Numbered from the stretch's first letter, positions 45,228 through 55,170 are shown. The stretch: DNA of 64,000 nt from Bacteroidales bacterium (GCA_003249955.1 QKHS01000010.1:1-64000), one strand, 5' to 3'. Translations and numbers: made by a program. The notes: generated by a model not told the origin, from the sequence alone.

Positions 45228-46814
45228 TTACAATAAGTCTGAAACTTCTACAGAAAATAATGTTTTGTTATTTGAGAAAAACAGCCTCCCGTCAATTATT
45301 ATCTGAAAAGAAGAATTAAACAGCTCTGATATAACATTACCGTTTAGATCTGTAACATACAAATCTTTCCCAGACTTAAACAACATCATATTTTCATCTG
45401 AATAAGAATCACGCACAATTGAGTCTTTGCTATATTCGCCTGCAATGTTAAGGCCGTCATCAAGCAAATAAACTTTCCCGCTTTTACCTATAACAGCAAA
45501 ATCAATATCCTGAACAAGCTTAAAACTTCTTGCTGTTTCATCATAAATGTATAAATCTCTGATGCTAATTAACCTGCCATAATCAGAAAATTCATCAGAA
45601 GTTTTTGATTTCTCAGCCAAAATATTTCCATCACTCAGTGAAATCAGGAAAAGACTGTTCTCTGATGATATCAAAACTTTCCCGTTGTTTGCACGATAAT
45701 CAGTAATCATTTTTATTTTTTCGCCGAAACTGACAACATATTTAAAATCTCCGTTAATTTTATCATAGACGACCAGATATGGATTTCCTCTATTTAACAT
45801 CTTTTTATTTGACGCTACAAATCCGTAGTTTATTACATAAAGGCAACTATCATCGGTAAACACGGAACTCATGCCTGTTTCTTCATATGGCACTTCTTTT
45901 TCCCAAACAGTTGTCAGATTTCTAAAATCTAAAGAGCATATCTTTGTTGATGTGGCAAAGTATATTATTCCTGAATCATATAAAATATGTGAGCCTGTTG
46001 TATAAACGGTCTCAGGAGTTCCGTAAGAATAAAAACCGAAACCTGTAATAGCTGCTGAAATTGCACCTACAGCAGTAATCAAAAGATCCTGCCCGGTATA
46101 TTTTGCATCAACTACGAACGAATTATCCACAGGGATTTTCCATCCTTTACCATTGGCATAATTATACGATGATAAAAATTTTGAGCCAAGTATTACAACA
46201 GAAGTATCATCAGAAACAGCATCACGAATCACCCAATCTTTATCTGTTGGTTTTACCCATATACTATTCCCGGTTTCCAGATTAACAGCTTTCACCGAGT
46301 GAATCTCACTACTCATTGTCTCGGTAATGTATGATATCGCTGTCTTATTATCTGATCTGACAGCGACAACCGGATTGTTTATTTTCCAGCACTTTTTCCA
46401 CGTATAAATATCTCTGGCTATATATTTTAAGCCCTCACTATACATTATCTTATTGCCGGATATTCTCAGATCGGTATAATCCGAATAATTAAATTCTCTT
46501 ATTACAGGCTGGGTTCCGGAAATAAAATCATAAATCATGGCAAACTCCTGATACCTGTTCTGCGGATATTTCTTTTCGGGACTTTTCAAAAATACAAGAT
46601 ACTTTGAGGTATCACCGAAGCTTTCTTCCAGTTTATTAATACTTTTTATTTCTCCGGGTAATTCGTGGCCAACAACATAAATACTGCTGTCTTTAAGATA
46701 ATTTATTCCCGCTGTTTGTTTTACCGAGTTAAAGTTTATTTTATATGACTGAGCATATGCAAAAATTCCCTGAAAAATAAAAACTGAAATCAATACTCTT
46801 TTTAAACAAACCAT
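45228..46814 (-). CDS. Secreted beta-propeller protein of unknown function
   Basis: 528 aa, signal peptide (about 1-21, ending AYAQ). Repeated beta motifs of the PQQ/quinoprotein type (VKAVNLETGNSIWVKPTDKDW, KICSLDFRNLTTVWEKEVPYE, LFLISLSDGNILAEKSK, VYLLDDGLNIAGEYSK) suggest a seven- or eight-bladed propeller. No sorting domain or lipobox, so it is probably periplasmic. A hydrophobic stretch in the middle (LLITAVGAISAAITGFGFYSY) is unusual inside a propeller. The family is not recognised. It is preceded by a promoter on the minus strand at 46874-46844. Confidence 0.7.
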   Translation of the reverse strand: MVCLKRVLISVFIFQGIFAYAQSYKINFNSVKQTAGINYLKDSSIYVVGHELPGEIKSINKLEESFGDTSKYLVFLKSPEKKYPQNRYQEFAMIYDFISGTQPVIREFNYSDYTDLRISGNKIMYSEGLKYIARDIYTWKKCWKINNPVVAVRSDNKTAISYITETMSSEIHSVKAVNLETGNSIWVKPTDKDWVIRDAVSDDTSVVILGSKFLSSYNYANGKGWKIPVDNSFVVDAKYTGQDLLITAVGAISAAITGFGFYSYGTPETVYTTGSHILYDSGIIYFATSTKICSLDFRNLTTVWEKEVPYEETGMSSVFTDDSCLYVINYGFVASNKKMLNRGNPYLVVYDKINGDFKYVVSFGEKIKMITDYRANNGKVLISSENSLFLISLSDGNILAEKSKTSDEFSDYGRLISIRDLYIYDETARSFKLVQDIDFAVIGKSGKVYLLDDGLNIAGEYSKDSIVRDSYSDENMMLFKSGKDLYVTDLNGNVISELFNSSFQIIIDGRLFFSNNKTLFSVEVSDLL

Positions 46815-46843
46815 ATCAATTATTTATATAATTTTTTGATCTT

Positions 46844-46874
46844 CAAAACTATATAAATTTCTATCATGTATCAA
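46844..46874 (-). promoter_or_regulatory. Promoter of the beta-propeller protein gene
   Basis: Minus strand TTG (46874-46872), 20-nt spacer, TAGTTTTG (46851-46844), 30 nt before the start codon. Confidence 0.55.
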
Positions 46875-46941
46875 GTAAAATTTTTAGAAATCAAGCTGAA
46901 ATATTCTACCTGCAGATCAGAAAGTTATTATCTGATAGTTT

Positions 46942-47367
46942 TTAGTTCCCTGCCATACGTCTTGCTTCTTCCTTTCTGGCTTTGTTTGCTTCAAACAACG
47001 GCTTTACTTCCGGCTTTTCTATCTCCAGAATTGTAAAGACCCCCAATACTGTTCCAAGTGGAGCATTCATACAGGCGATACCGGATATAACCATGCAAAA
47101 AATACGGTTACGGCGCTCTTTAAGGTATTTACCGCATAAAATACTCATTATACCCATTGCTACTACCAATAAAAATCCAAAAAGTCCGAATATTAAAATA
47201 ACGCCTCCTGTAATCTGCATTTCTGCTCCTCCTGAATGACCTCCGGAAACAATCATCCCGGCTCCCATTACTACATAAATCAACACAAACAAAGATGCAA
47301 AAATCTTCAAGCCTCCCGAAATGAAGTGAAATATTGCAATCGTATCAAGATTGTTCCTCTGTTCCAT
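46942..47367 (-). CDS. Small four-helix membrane protein, unknown
   Basis: 141 aa with three to four hydrophobic segments (about 12-40, 50-80 and 88-112) and a basic C-terminal tail (ANKARKEEARRMAGN). The segment LGTVLGVFTILEIEKPEV is reminiscent of small DUF4064/TM2-like inner-membrane proteins, but I cannot name it. Its start overlaps the end of the PrsW-like gene by 23 nt, so it is translated from the same message and may work with that protease (inference). Confidence 0.75.
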   Translation of the reverse strand: MEQRNNLDTIAIFHFISGGLKIFASLFVLIYVVMGAGMIVSGGHSGGAEMQITGGVILIFGLFGFLLVVAMGIMSILCGKYLKERRNRIFCMVISGIACMNAPLGTVLGVFTILEIEKPEVKPLFEANKARKEEARRMAGN

Positions 47368-48103
47368 AATCTTTTGTATTTTCTGTTTCTGTAAAATTAA
47401 TATTTCCCGTTTGATCTGATTCTGTTTCTTTGACCGGTTTTACCTTATACCTTGCAAGTTCCCGTATTTTTCTGAAACCATAAATATACATAAAAATAAG
47501 ATAAATTACAAACACCAGCAACAACCAGTCGTAACCGGCCATAATAACAAAATCGTAAAATCCGTGCAATAACCATGGAACAACAAACGCCAGAGCCAGA
47601 TAAGATGACCTGCGCCATGGATTAAACTTTGCCATTCCGAGATAATATCCCATGGAAATACCAAATATTGCATGAGCCGGAACTGCTGTAACTATACGTA
47701 TTAATCCCGTCCCGATTCCACCATCAAAAACATACATTATATTTTCAACAAGAGCAAATCCCATAGAAACAAAAACTGCATAAACAATTCCGTCAAATCT
47801 TTCATCAAAATGTCTGCTGCGCCATACCAGCAAAAGCACAACCAGGTATTTAAACATCTCTTCCACAAATCCTGCCTGAAAAAAGGCTTCGTAAACAGAT
47901 CTCTGTATGCCGTTCAGATAAGGAAGCGGGAAACCGGAAAACATGCCTGTTATCAAAACCGGAACAACGGAAAACATCCCTCCTGCTAAACTTAAAGTAA
48001 GCAACCAGAATGGTTCTCTGTTAAATTTGTCTCTTACATAAATATAAATCGTAATAATTAAAACAGGTGCTATAGCCAGCGATAAATAGGTAAAATAAAT
48101 CAT
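47345..48103 (-). CDS. PrsW-family intramembrane metalloprotease
   Basis: 252 aa with about seven to eight membrane helices. The family's motifs are present: EEMFKYLVV (EExxK, helix 3), FDGIVYAVFVSMGFALVENIMY, HAIFGISMGYYLG and HGFYDF. The Glu pair and two His residues are the presumed metal site. PrsW in Bacillus cleaves an anti-sigma factor; the substrate here is unknown and no anti-sigma gene is adjacent. It lies 10 nt from the LolC/E-like gene and overlaps the downstream 141-aa gene, forming a three-gene operon from the promoter at 49405-49374. Confidence 0.85.
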   Translation of the reverse strand: MIYFTYLSLAIAPVLIITIYIYVRDKFNREPFWLLTLSLAGGMFSVVPVLITGMFSGFPLPYLNGIQRSVYEAFFQAGFVEEMFKYLVVLLLVWRSRHFDERFDGIVYAVFVSMGFALVENIMYVFDGGIGTGLIRIVTAVPAHAIFGISMGYYLGMAKFNPWRRSSYLALAFVVPWLLHGFYDFVIMAGYDWLLLVFVIYLIFMYIYGFRKIRELARYKVKPVKETESDQTGNINFTETENTKDYGTEEQS

Positions 48104-48113
48104 ATTCTGTTTT

Positions 48114-49358
48114 TTAGTTAAACCTTATTGAATCTGCAGGGCTGATTCTTGAAATAATCAATGATGGAAGAATCATCATTAAAACCGTTACAACCATTGT
48201 TCCCGCATTAAGAATTAAAATATGCAGGAAATTCAGATTTACAGGAACAGTTGCGACATAATACGATTCAGGGTCCAGAGTTATAACACCTGTGTACATC
48301 TGAATCAGACACAGACTTATTCCGACAACATTTCCTATTATCAACCCTTTCCCGATAAGAAATCCTGAAATATAGATAAATACTTTCTCTATCTGAAAGT
48401 TCTCAGCACCCATGCTTTTGAGTATCCCTATCATGTTTACCCTTTCAAGAATAATCACCAATAACCCGGAAACCATATTAAACCCGGCTACACTTACCAT
48501 TAATATTAAAATTACCCAGACATTAATATCAAGCAATGACAACCAGTCAAAAATCCCCGGATACTCTTCACTGATATTTCTGACTTTAAGCATGCTGCCA
48601 TCGGGACTGAAATTATTACCCACAATACGATTAATATTTTTTTCGTATTCTGTTATTTTTGAAAAATCATCAACATGAATTTCAAATCCTGTAATCTGGT
48701 CATCTTCCCAATCGTTAAGTTTTCGCAAATGTTTAATATCAACAAAAACAAATAATTTGTCAAGATCTTCAAGCTGGGTATTGTAAATTCCTGCAACTGT
48801 AAACTTTCGCATTCGCGGCGGGTCCTGAATAAAATACGCGGCAAAGCTATCTCCTTTCTTCAACTTAAGAGCATTTGCAATGTATTGTGAAATTACAACA
48901 TTGTTAGATTTAACAGAGTCCGTTATAACTAATGTATCTCCTTCAACCATATACTGGTTAAAAAATTTCCAGTTAAAATCACGGTCAATCCCCTTAAAAA
49001 CAACCCCGTGAAGATAATCTTCGGTTTTAAGAATTCCTGCCTTTACGATAAACTTATTTATGCTCTCTATACCTTTCATGCCGGAAATTTTCCCTACCCA
49101 ATCCTGATTTTGGGTTATCGGCAAAGTCTCGTAAGATGTATTGTTATCGTAATTTACAATTTGAATATGAGCCCCGAAACCTATTACTTTCCCGGAAATT
49201 TCCTTTTTAAATCCTGTTACAATAGAAACCGCCAGAATCATCACCGCCAGTCCAATAGCAATACCGCCAACAGCAACAGCAACAATAGGTCTGCTGAAAC
49301 TGTTTGCCGAATGTCTTTTACTGACAAGCCTGCGTGCAATAAATAATTCAGTGTTCAA
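48114..49358 (-). CDS. LolC/LolE-like ABC transporter permease (FtsX family)
   Basis: 414 aa. Membrane helix 1 (about 25-50, IVAVAVGGIAIGLAVMILAVSIV), a large periplasmic MacB-type domain (about 55-270), then three C-terminal helices (about 280-305, 330-355 and 375-400). The order and motifs (ARRLVSKR, GVVFKGIDRDFNWKFF, RVNMIGILKSMGAENFQIEKVFI) match lipoprotein-releasing permeases, which pull lipoproteins out of the inner membrane. Its LolD-type ATPase is not in the window. Bacteroidota often carry such unlinked permeases, so substrate assignment is tentative. Confidence 0.87.
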   Translation of the reverse strand: MNTELFIARRLVSKRHSANSFSRPIVAVAVGGIAIGLAVMILAVSIVTGFKKEISGKVIGFGAHIQIVNYDNNTSYETLPITQNQDWVGKISGMKGIESINKFIVKAGILKTEDYLHGVVFKGIDRDFNWKFFNQYMVEGDTLVITDSVKSNNVVISQYIANALKLKKGDSFAAYFIQDPPRMRKFTVAGIYNTQLEDLDKLFVFVDIKHLRKLNDWEDDQITGFEIHVDDFSKITEYEKNINRIVGNNFSPDGSMLKVRNISEEYPGIFDWLSLLDINVWVILILMVSVAGFNMVSGLLVIILERVNMIGILKSMGAENFQIEKVFIYISGFLIGKGLIIGNVVGISLCLIQMYTGVITLDPESYYVATVPVNLNFLHILILNAGTMVVTVLMMILPSLIISRISPADSIRFN

Positions 49359-49373
49359 TACAGTATTTTTTTG

Positions 49374-49405
49374 TAAAAATAGAATTATTTTTGAGATGGT
49401 GCAAA
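49374..49405 (-). promoter_or_regulatory. Promoter of the LolC/E-PrsW operon
   Basis: Minus strand TTTG (49405-49402), 20-nt spacer, TATTTTTA (49381-49374), leaving a very short leader before the ATG at 49358. Confidence 0.6.
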
Positions 49406-49641
49406 AACAAAAAATAAAGTTGTTTTAATGCAAGCTACCTGCAAATAATGGTTCAACACCATTTATATTACCATAAATATATGTACAACCGGAATATTCC
49501 GTTTACCCGGACACAAAACTTAATCGTGTTTTTAATAATTCCCTAACGGTCTGTTTTTCCCATTCGGTAATTACTTTTAGCCAACTGTATTCTATCCACT
49601 GCCAACTGTACATCAACAAAAAATTATTAATCCGGATAATA
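49406..49641. other. Intergenic spacer, nothing recognised
   Basis: Divergent region between the permease and the T9SS cargo gene. It contains a GGTTCAACACC-type short palindrome and CCAACTGTA repeated twice, but no convincing ORF or RNA. Confidence 0.4.
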
Positions 49642-49649
49642 TAATTTTG
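49642..49649 (+). promoter_or_regulatory. -7 box of the T9SS cargo/two-component operon
   Basis: TAATTTTG, 44 nt before the ATG at 49694, matches TAnnTTTG; -33 element weak. Confidence 0.4.
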
Positions 49650-49693
49650 AGCTCTGTAAAAACATGTATTCTAATTTTTTAACATTTATAATT

Positions 49694-52414
49694 ATGAAAA
49701 AATTATCAAAAGCAGTACTTTTTTCAATTGCATTTTTATTTTTGGGGAACTATTTATTTTCACAAATGCCACTTTTGGACTGGGCATATAGTTTCGGATC
49801 ATCTTCCGGAGATATAGCTTACGGACAAACAACAGATGCTGCAGGAAACATTTACACTGTCGGAGCTTTCAAAGGGGTAATGGACCTTAATCCGGGACCG
49901 GAGTTCCTGATGGTATCTTCAGCAGGGGATTATGACATATTTATCCAGAAACTTGATCCTTCAGGAAACTTGTTATGGGGGAAACGTATTGGCGGTATCT
50001 GGGGAGATCAGGCATATGATGTTGCTGTGGACAATTCCGGCAATGTTCTGGTAACCGGAGGATTCAGGAATACTGTAGATTTTGACCCGGGATCGGGAAT
50101 CACAAACCTTGTTGCAGATAACACATTCCAGTCATTTTGTGTATTTGTCCTTAAACTCGACAGCAATGGAAATTTTCTATGGGCCAGAAAAGCAGAAACA
50201 ACAACTATCGGATATGGAATTGATACCGATAATGCAGGAAATGTATATTCGGCAGGTTATATGGGAGCCGGATGGCTTGACTTCAATCCTGGTTCGGGGA
50301 CATCAACAATTGCAGGCGACATATTCATATGGAAACTGGATGCAAGCGGGAATTACGTATGGGCAAAAGGATTGTATGATGCCGGTTCGTCAACAGCCCT
50401 TTCGGTAGGAATACACGGTTTGCAGGTTGACGGCTCCGGCAATGTTTACACTTGCGGCTCATTTGATGAAACTCAGGATTTTGATCCCGGAAGCGGAGTC
50501 ACAAACCTCGTCTCAATGGGATCACAGGATGCCTACCTGTTAAAACTGAATAGTGCCGGAGCTTTTCAGTGGGTAAAACAATTTGGAGGCAGCAGTCTGG
50601 ATTATGGAAATGCATTGCACAGAAGCTCATCAGGCGATTTGTACATGGCTGGACTTTTCATGGGGATAGCTGATTTCGACCCCAATTCCGGCACCGGTCA
50701 GTACGCCTTTCAGTCTGCCGGCAGCCTTGATATCTTTGCACTAAAAACAGATGCAAACGGGAATGTGTCCTGGGCAACCGCTTTTGGAGGTCCTGCAATG
50801 GAATATATTGGTGATATTTCCGTAAATTCACTAAATGAGGTATGCGTTACCGGCACATTTCAGGAAACAGCAGATTTCAATCCTGACCCTGTTGAAACAT
50901 ATGAAATAACCTCGGCAGGCAACAAAGATATATTTATTGAGAAACTTGATGCCAACGGACAGTTCCAATGGGTAGAAACTTATGGCTCTTCTTCCGCTGA
51001 TAACGGATGGTCTGTCATTTTCGGTACAGGAAACTGTATTTACGCGGCAGGAGATTTTTGTTCAACAATTGACTTTGACCCTGCCGAAACTACATTAAAC
51101 TTAACATCTGCCGGATTAGGAGATATTTATGTTATTAAATACAATGAGTGCTCAGATTCCGAATCTGAAATAAGTCCTGCTGCATGTGAAAGCTATACTT
51201 CTCCAGGCGGGAATTACACATGGACACTAAGCGGGACATATTATGACACTATTCCAAATGCAGGCGGATGTGATTCCATTATTACTATAAATCTCACAAT
51301 TAACTACCATACTACCGGAACAGATGTAATAACAGCATGTGATTCTTATGAGTGGATTGATGGGATTACTTACACTTCGGATAATTCAACAGCTACGCAC
51401 ACAATTGTAAACGGAGCTGTTAACGGATGCGACAGCATTGTAACTCTGGATCTTACAATAAATCATTCTGTTACAGGTACAGATATAATCTCAGCATGTG
51501 ATTCTTATCAATGGATTGACGGAGTTACTTACACCTCGGACAATTCAACAGCAACATATACAATTACCAACGGGGCAGCTAACGGTTGTGACAGCATTGT
51601 AACTCTGAACCTTACAATAAATCATCCTGTTACAGGAACGGATATTATTCAGGCATGTGATTTTTATCAATGGATTGACGGAGTTACTTACACCTCGGAC
51701 AATTCAACAGCAACATACACAATTGCCAACGGGGCAGCTAACGGTTGTGACAGCATTGTAACCCTGTATCTTACAATAAATCATCCTGTTACAGGAACGG
51801 ATATTATTCAGGCATGTGATTCTTATCAATGGATTGACGGAGTTACATACACCTCGGACAATTCAACAGCAACATACACAATTGCCAATGGGGCAGCTAA
51901 CGGTTGTGACAGCGTTGTAACCCTGAACCTTAGTATTCTTTCTGCAGACAATTCAGTTACAACAAACAACAACACTATTTTATCCAATGCTATTGGGGCA
52001 GAATATCAGTGGCTTGATTGCGACAATAATTACATATCAATTCCCGGAGAAACAAATCAATTATTTACAGCACTTACAAACGGAAATTACGCCGTTGAAG
52101 TAATTCAGAACGGATGTGCCGACACCAGTTTGTGTGTAAGTATTACAAATGTATATATCCCTGAAAATGATTCAGATAACCGGATACTGATTTACCCCAA
52201 TCCTGGCAGTGGCATTTTTACAGTAGAATTATCAAATATTGAAAACAATACTGTAATTTTGTCTGTTTATAATATTTTAGGCGAAATTATAGAATGTGCA
52301 ATTACTGAAAAGGAAATGAACATTATGGATTTGTCAGAACAACCAAAGGGAGTTTATTTCGTCAAACTGGAAATTCAGAACAGTAATATAACCAAAAAGA
52401 TAATAATACAATAA
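49694..52414 (+). CDS. Secreted beta-propeller protein with T9SS type A sorting domain
   Basis: 906 aa from ATG 49694, chosen because the signal peptide (MKKLSKAVLFSIAFLFLG, ending LFSQ) begins there; the track start at 49664 adds ten residues. The N-terminal ~470 residues are SBBP-like propeller repeats (DAAGNIYTVGAF, DNSGNVLVTGGF, DGSGNVYTCGSF, each with a DLNPGP/DFDPGSG-type motif). A Cys-containing linker (SPAACESYTSPGGNYTW) and four 53-aa repeats (ACDSYQWIDGVTYTSD) follow. The C-terminal ~75 residues are a type A sorting domain (ILIYPNPGSGIFTVEL, GVYFVKLEI, KKIIIQ). The kinase gene starts immediately after its stop. Confidence 0.9.
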   Translation: MKKLSKAVLFSIAFLFLGNYLFSQMPLLDWAYSFGSSSGDIAYGQTTDAAGNIYTVGAFKGVMDLNPGPEFLMVSSAGDYDIFIQKLDPSGNLLWGKRIGGIWGDQAYDVAVDNSGNVLVTGGFRNTVDFDPGSGITNLVADNTFQSFCVFVLKLDSNGNFLWARKAETTTIGYGIDTDNAGNVYSAGYMGAGWLDFNPGSGTSTIAGDIFIWKLDASGNYVWAKGLYDAGSSTALSVGIHGLQVDGSGNVYTCGSFDETQDFDPGSGVTNLVSMGSQDAYLLKLNSAGAFQWVKQFGGSSLDYGNALHRSSSGDLYMAGLFMGIADFDPNSGTGQYAFQSAGSLDIFALKTDANGNVSWATAFGGPAMEYIGDISVNSLNEVCVTGTFQETADFNPDPVETYEITSAGNKDIFIEKLDANGQFQWVETYGSSSADNGWSVIFGTGNCIYAAGDFCSTIDFDPAETTLNLTSAGLGDIYVIKYNECSDSESEISPAACESYTSPGGNYTWTLSGTYYDTIPNAGGCDSIITINLTINYHTTGTDVITACDSYEWIDGITYTSDNSTATHTIVNGAVNGCDSIVTLDLTINHSVTGTDIISACDSYQWIDGVTYTSDNSTATYTITNGAANGCDSIVTLNLTINHPVTGTDIIQACDFYQWIDGVTYTSDNSTATYTIANGAANGCDSIVTLYLTINHPVTGTDIIQACDSYQWIDGVTYTSDNSTATYTIANGAANGCDSVVTLNLSILSADNSVTTNNNTILSNAIGAEYQWLDCDNNYISIPGETNQLFTALTNGNYAVEVIQNGCADTSLCVSITNVYIPENDSDNRILIYPNPGSGIFTVELSNIENNTVILSVYNILGEIIECAITEKEMNIMDLSEQPKGVYFVKLEIQNSNITKKIIIQ
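51317..51952 (+). repeat. Four tandem 159-bp coding repeats
   Basis: Units at 51317, 51476, 51635 and 51794, each encoding GTD(V/I)I.ACD.Y.WIDG(V/I)TYTSDNSTAT.TI.NGA.NGCDS(I/V)VTL. Copies 2-4 are almost identical at DNA level, showing recent duplication or conversion. Confidence 0.92.
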
Positions 52415-54247
52415 ATGATTAACCCGTCTCATAATATCTTTAAAAAGGCATGGCTACGGCTATGCTTTTTTTCATTGTTTTCGGCCTGCTTATACGGGCA
52501 GACAGTGGCACAATCAGAATCTGAAACTGACAGTCTTATAAAGATTGTAGAAACATATCCACATGACACAAATACAGTAAACGCATTATATAAATTAAGT
52601 ATCGGGTACCTGTATTATGATAAATCAGAAGCTTCAAAATATGCCTTTGAGGCATTGGACTTATCAAAAAAACTTAATTATAAAAAAGGAAAGGCATTGT
52701 CTTACGCAGCCATCGCCAATATAGGAAATGTTTACGGAGATTACAGCAAGGCTGTGGAATTCTATTTAAAAGCAATTGAGATATTTGAAGAATTAAATGA
52801 CAAACTTACACTTGGAAAATTACACGGTTATCTGGGCGACGTTTACGGTTTTATAGGTGGGAATGATTTTAACCCGGAAATAAATAGAAGATCAGGTCTG
52901 AAACATCACCTGAAGTCAATTGAGTATTTGCAGGAATGTGATAACAAGCCTGAACTGGCAAGAGCATATTCGTCTCTGGGGAATGCTTATGTTATTGTGG
53001 ATAGCCTTGACAAAGCTAATTACAGTTATAACAAATCCCTCGACCTGCTAAAAGAATATCCCGATATATTTACAAGCATTGCGGCTAATACCGGAATAGC
53101 AGGCGTATATTATAAACAAAAGAAATATGACGATGCTGTAGCAAAATATCAGCAATGTTTATCCGGCATTCCCTACTCCGGAGAATTTGACAACAACATT
53201 TCAATTATTCTTCACGATATGTCAATGTCTTTTCTGGAATTGAAAAGGTATAACGAGGCAATACAAGCTTTGGACAGCTCTCTGGCAATATCGCAAAGAA
53301 TAGGTGACGTGCGGGGTATAAGAATGGCATATTCTGGGCTGGATAATGTCTATTATGCCATGGGTGATTATAAAAAAGCTTATGAGGCATTTAACGAATG
53401 GGTCACACTGGAACAGGATCTGCTTAGCGAAAACACTCAAAAACAAATAAATGAATTACAGGAGAAATATGAGTCCGAAAAAAAAGAACTTGAAATTACA
53501 GACCTTAACCTTAAAAATCAGAAACTTGAATCTAAAATCTATGAAAGAAATATTATAATAGGCTTATCTACCGGAATCTTTGTCCTTATTATTCTATTAA
53601 TTCTTCTTTACATAAAACACAAACAGACAAAAGAGTTAAAGAAAAGATCCGAACTTGAACACAAAGCCCTGAGGGCACAAATGAATCCGCATTTTATTTT
53701 CAACAGTCTTAACAGTATCCAGAGAATGTTTATGGAAGGAAACTTCGACATTGCCAATGATTATATGGGTAATTTCGGACAATTGCTAAGAATTATTCTG
53801 GAAAACAGCGGCAAATCTCACATTAGTGTCAAAGACGAAATAAACACATTAAAATTATATCTTGAAATAGAGAAAATGCGCACAGACGAAACGATCAGTT
53901 ATGAAATAAATGTTGACCCAAAGATTGACATTCTTAACTCTTACATGCCTCCGCTTATTATTCAGCCATTTGTGGAAAATGCAATCTGGCATGGTATATT
54001 GCCAAATGACAGTAACGGGAAAATCATAATTGACATACTGAAGAAAGATGAAAAAAAACTGATTTGCACAATAACTGACAATGGAATAGGAATAAACCAT
54101 AGTCTTAAAATGAAAAAAAATGACAATCATATTTCCAAAGGAATGAAAATAACAAGAGAAAGGCTTAACAACATTCATTCTGTTATTGCAGAAGAGCTTG
54201 AAACCGGCGGAACAAAAATCACAGTATTAATCCCTGTAACAAAATGA
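52415..54247 (+). CDS. LytS/YehU-type sensor histidine kinase with TPR sensor region
   Basis: 610 aa. Signal peptide or first helix (about 12-32), then TPR repeats in the periplasm (about 55-335, ALSYAAIANIGNVYGDYSKAVEFY, AYSSLGNAYVIVDSLDKA), a coiled coil (about 340-378) and one membrane helix (about 381-400). The cytosolic His_kinase domain has the phospho-acceptor His426 in AQMNPHFIFNSLNS, an N-box region PPLIIQPFVENAIWHG and a G-box DNGIGI. The ATG follows the cargo stop without a gap and the stop overlaps the response regulator (ATGA), so all three are one operon. Ligand unknown. Confidence 0.92.
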   Translation: MINPSHNIFKKAWLRLCFFSLFSACLYGQTVAQSESETDSLIKIVETYPHDTNTVNALYKLSIGYLYYDKSEASKYAFEALDLSKKLNYKKGKALSYAAIANIGNVYGDYSKAVEFYLKAIEIFEELNDKLTLGKLHGYLGDVYGFIGGNDFNPEINRRSGLKHHLKSIEYLQECDNKPELARAYSSLGNAYVIVDSLDKANYSYNKSLDLLKEYPDIFTSIAANTGIAGVYYKQKKYDDAVAKYQQCLSGIPYSGEFDNNISIILHDMSMSFLELKRYNEAIQALDSSLAISQRIGDVRGIRMAYSGLDNVYYAMGDYKKAYEAFNEWVTLEQDLLSENTQKQINELQEKYESEKKELEITDLNLKNQKLESKIYERNIIIGLSTGIFVLIILLILLYIKHKQTKELKKRSELEHKALRAQMNPHFIFNSLNSIQRMFMEGNFDIANDYMGNFGQLLRIILENSGKSHISVKDEINTLKLYLEIEKMRTDETISYEINVDPKIDILNSYMPPLIIQPFVENAIWHGILPNDSNGKIIIDILKKDEKKLICTITDNGIGINHSLKMKKNDNHISKGMKITRERLNNIHSVIAEELETGGTKITVLIPVTK

Positions 54248-54990
54248 TAAAAGCAATTATAATAGATGATGAGAAAGATGCCAGATTTGTTTTAAGAAAT
54301 CTTACAGAAAAATATTTTAACAATATCAGGATAATTGACGAAGCTGACGGAATTGAAACCGGGTTAAAGACGATTGAAGACAACAAACCCGATTTGGTAT
54401 TTCTGGATATTCAAATGCGAAAAGGTACAGGCTTCGACTTGTTAAAAAGAATAAAAAATGTGGATTTTGAAGTTATTTTCATAACTGCACACAATCAATA
54501 TGCTGTTGATGCTTTTAAATTCAGTGCTCTCGGTTATTTACTCAAACCTATAAAAATTACAGACCTCAGGGAAGTAATAGAGAAATTTGAAAAAAATCTA
54601 AATTCTTCAAAAAACAATATTAATCAGAGATTAAAAGTATTAATTGAAAACTATGGGAATGAGGGAGAAATTCACAAACTTATTATCAACACTCCCGAAG
54701 GCTTTCAGGTTGTGAAGTTAAAAGATATTATCAGATTGGAAGGTGACAGAAATTATACTCATTTTATAGTAATGAACAACAGCAAAATTACAACAAGCAA
54801 AAACCTTGGAGAATACGAAGAGCTGTTGAACGGTTTCGGTTTTTTCAGAATTCATCAAAGCACTATCATCAGCCTTAGACATGTAACAGGATTTCAGAAA
54901 GGTGACGGTGGCATGATAAAAATGACAGACGGAGAAAGCCTTAAACTCAGCAGACACAGAAAAGATGATTTTCTTAAGAGGTTTATGTAA
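54244..54990 (+). CDS. LytTR-family response regulator
   Basis: 248 aa, cognate partner of the upstream kinase (4-nt overlap). The receiver domain (1-120) has the acidic pair D8/D9 (IIIDDE), phospho-acceptor Asp55 in LVFLDIQM, Thr in FITAHNQ and Lys in YLLKPIK. The C-terminal LytTR DNA-binding domain (about 145-248) shows VVKLKDIIRLEGDRNYTHFIV, FFRIHQSTIISLRHV and the final MTDGESLKLSRHRKDDFLKRF. All signalling residues are present. Targets are unknown; the flanking T9SS cargo genes are candidates (inference). Confidence 0.94.
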   Translation: MIKAIIIDDEKDARFVLRNLTEKYFNNIRIIDEADGIETGLKTIEDNKPDLVFLDIQMRKGTGFDLLKRIKNVDFEVIFITAHNQYAVDAFKFSALGYLLKPIKITDLREVIEKFEKNLNSSKNNINQRLKVLIENYGNEGEIHKLIINTPEGFQVVKLKDIIRLEGDRNYTHFIVMNNSKITTSKNLGEYEELLNGFGFFRIHQSTIISLRHVTGFQKGDGGMIKMTDGESLKLSRHRKDDFLKRFM

Positions 54991-55115
54991 ATATGATGTT
55001 TTATTACCCATTGTTGCAAAACTATTGCATTGTAAAGTGATACAATATAAATTTATCTGAAAATAACAACTTAGCTAAAATATCATTTAACGCAGCAAAC
55101 CCGGAATTATTTATT

Positions 55116-55147
55116 TTTGCAAACAGCATATAAATAAACTATATTTG
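55116..55147 (+). promoter_or_regulatory. Consensus Bacteroidetes promoter
   Basis: TTTG (55116-55119), 20-nt spacer, TATATTTG (55140-55147), 23 nt before the ATG at 55171. The best promoter match in the window. Confidence 0.8.
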
Positions 55148-55170
55148 CTTTTATATAATAAATAAAGTTT

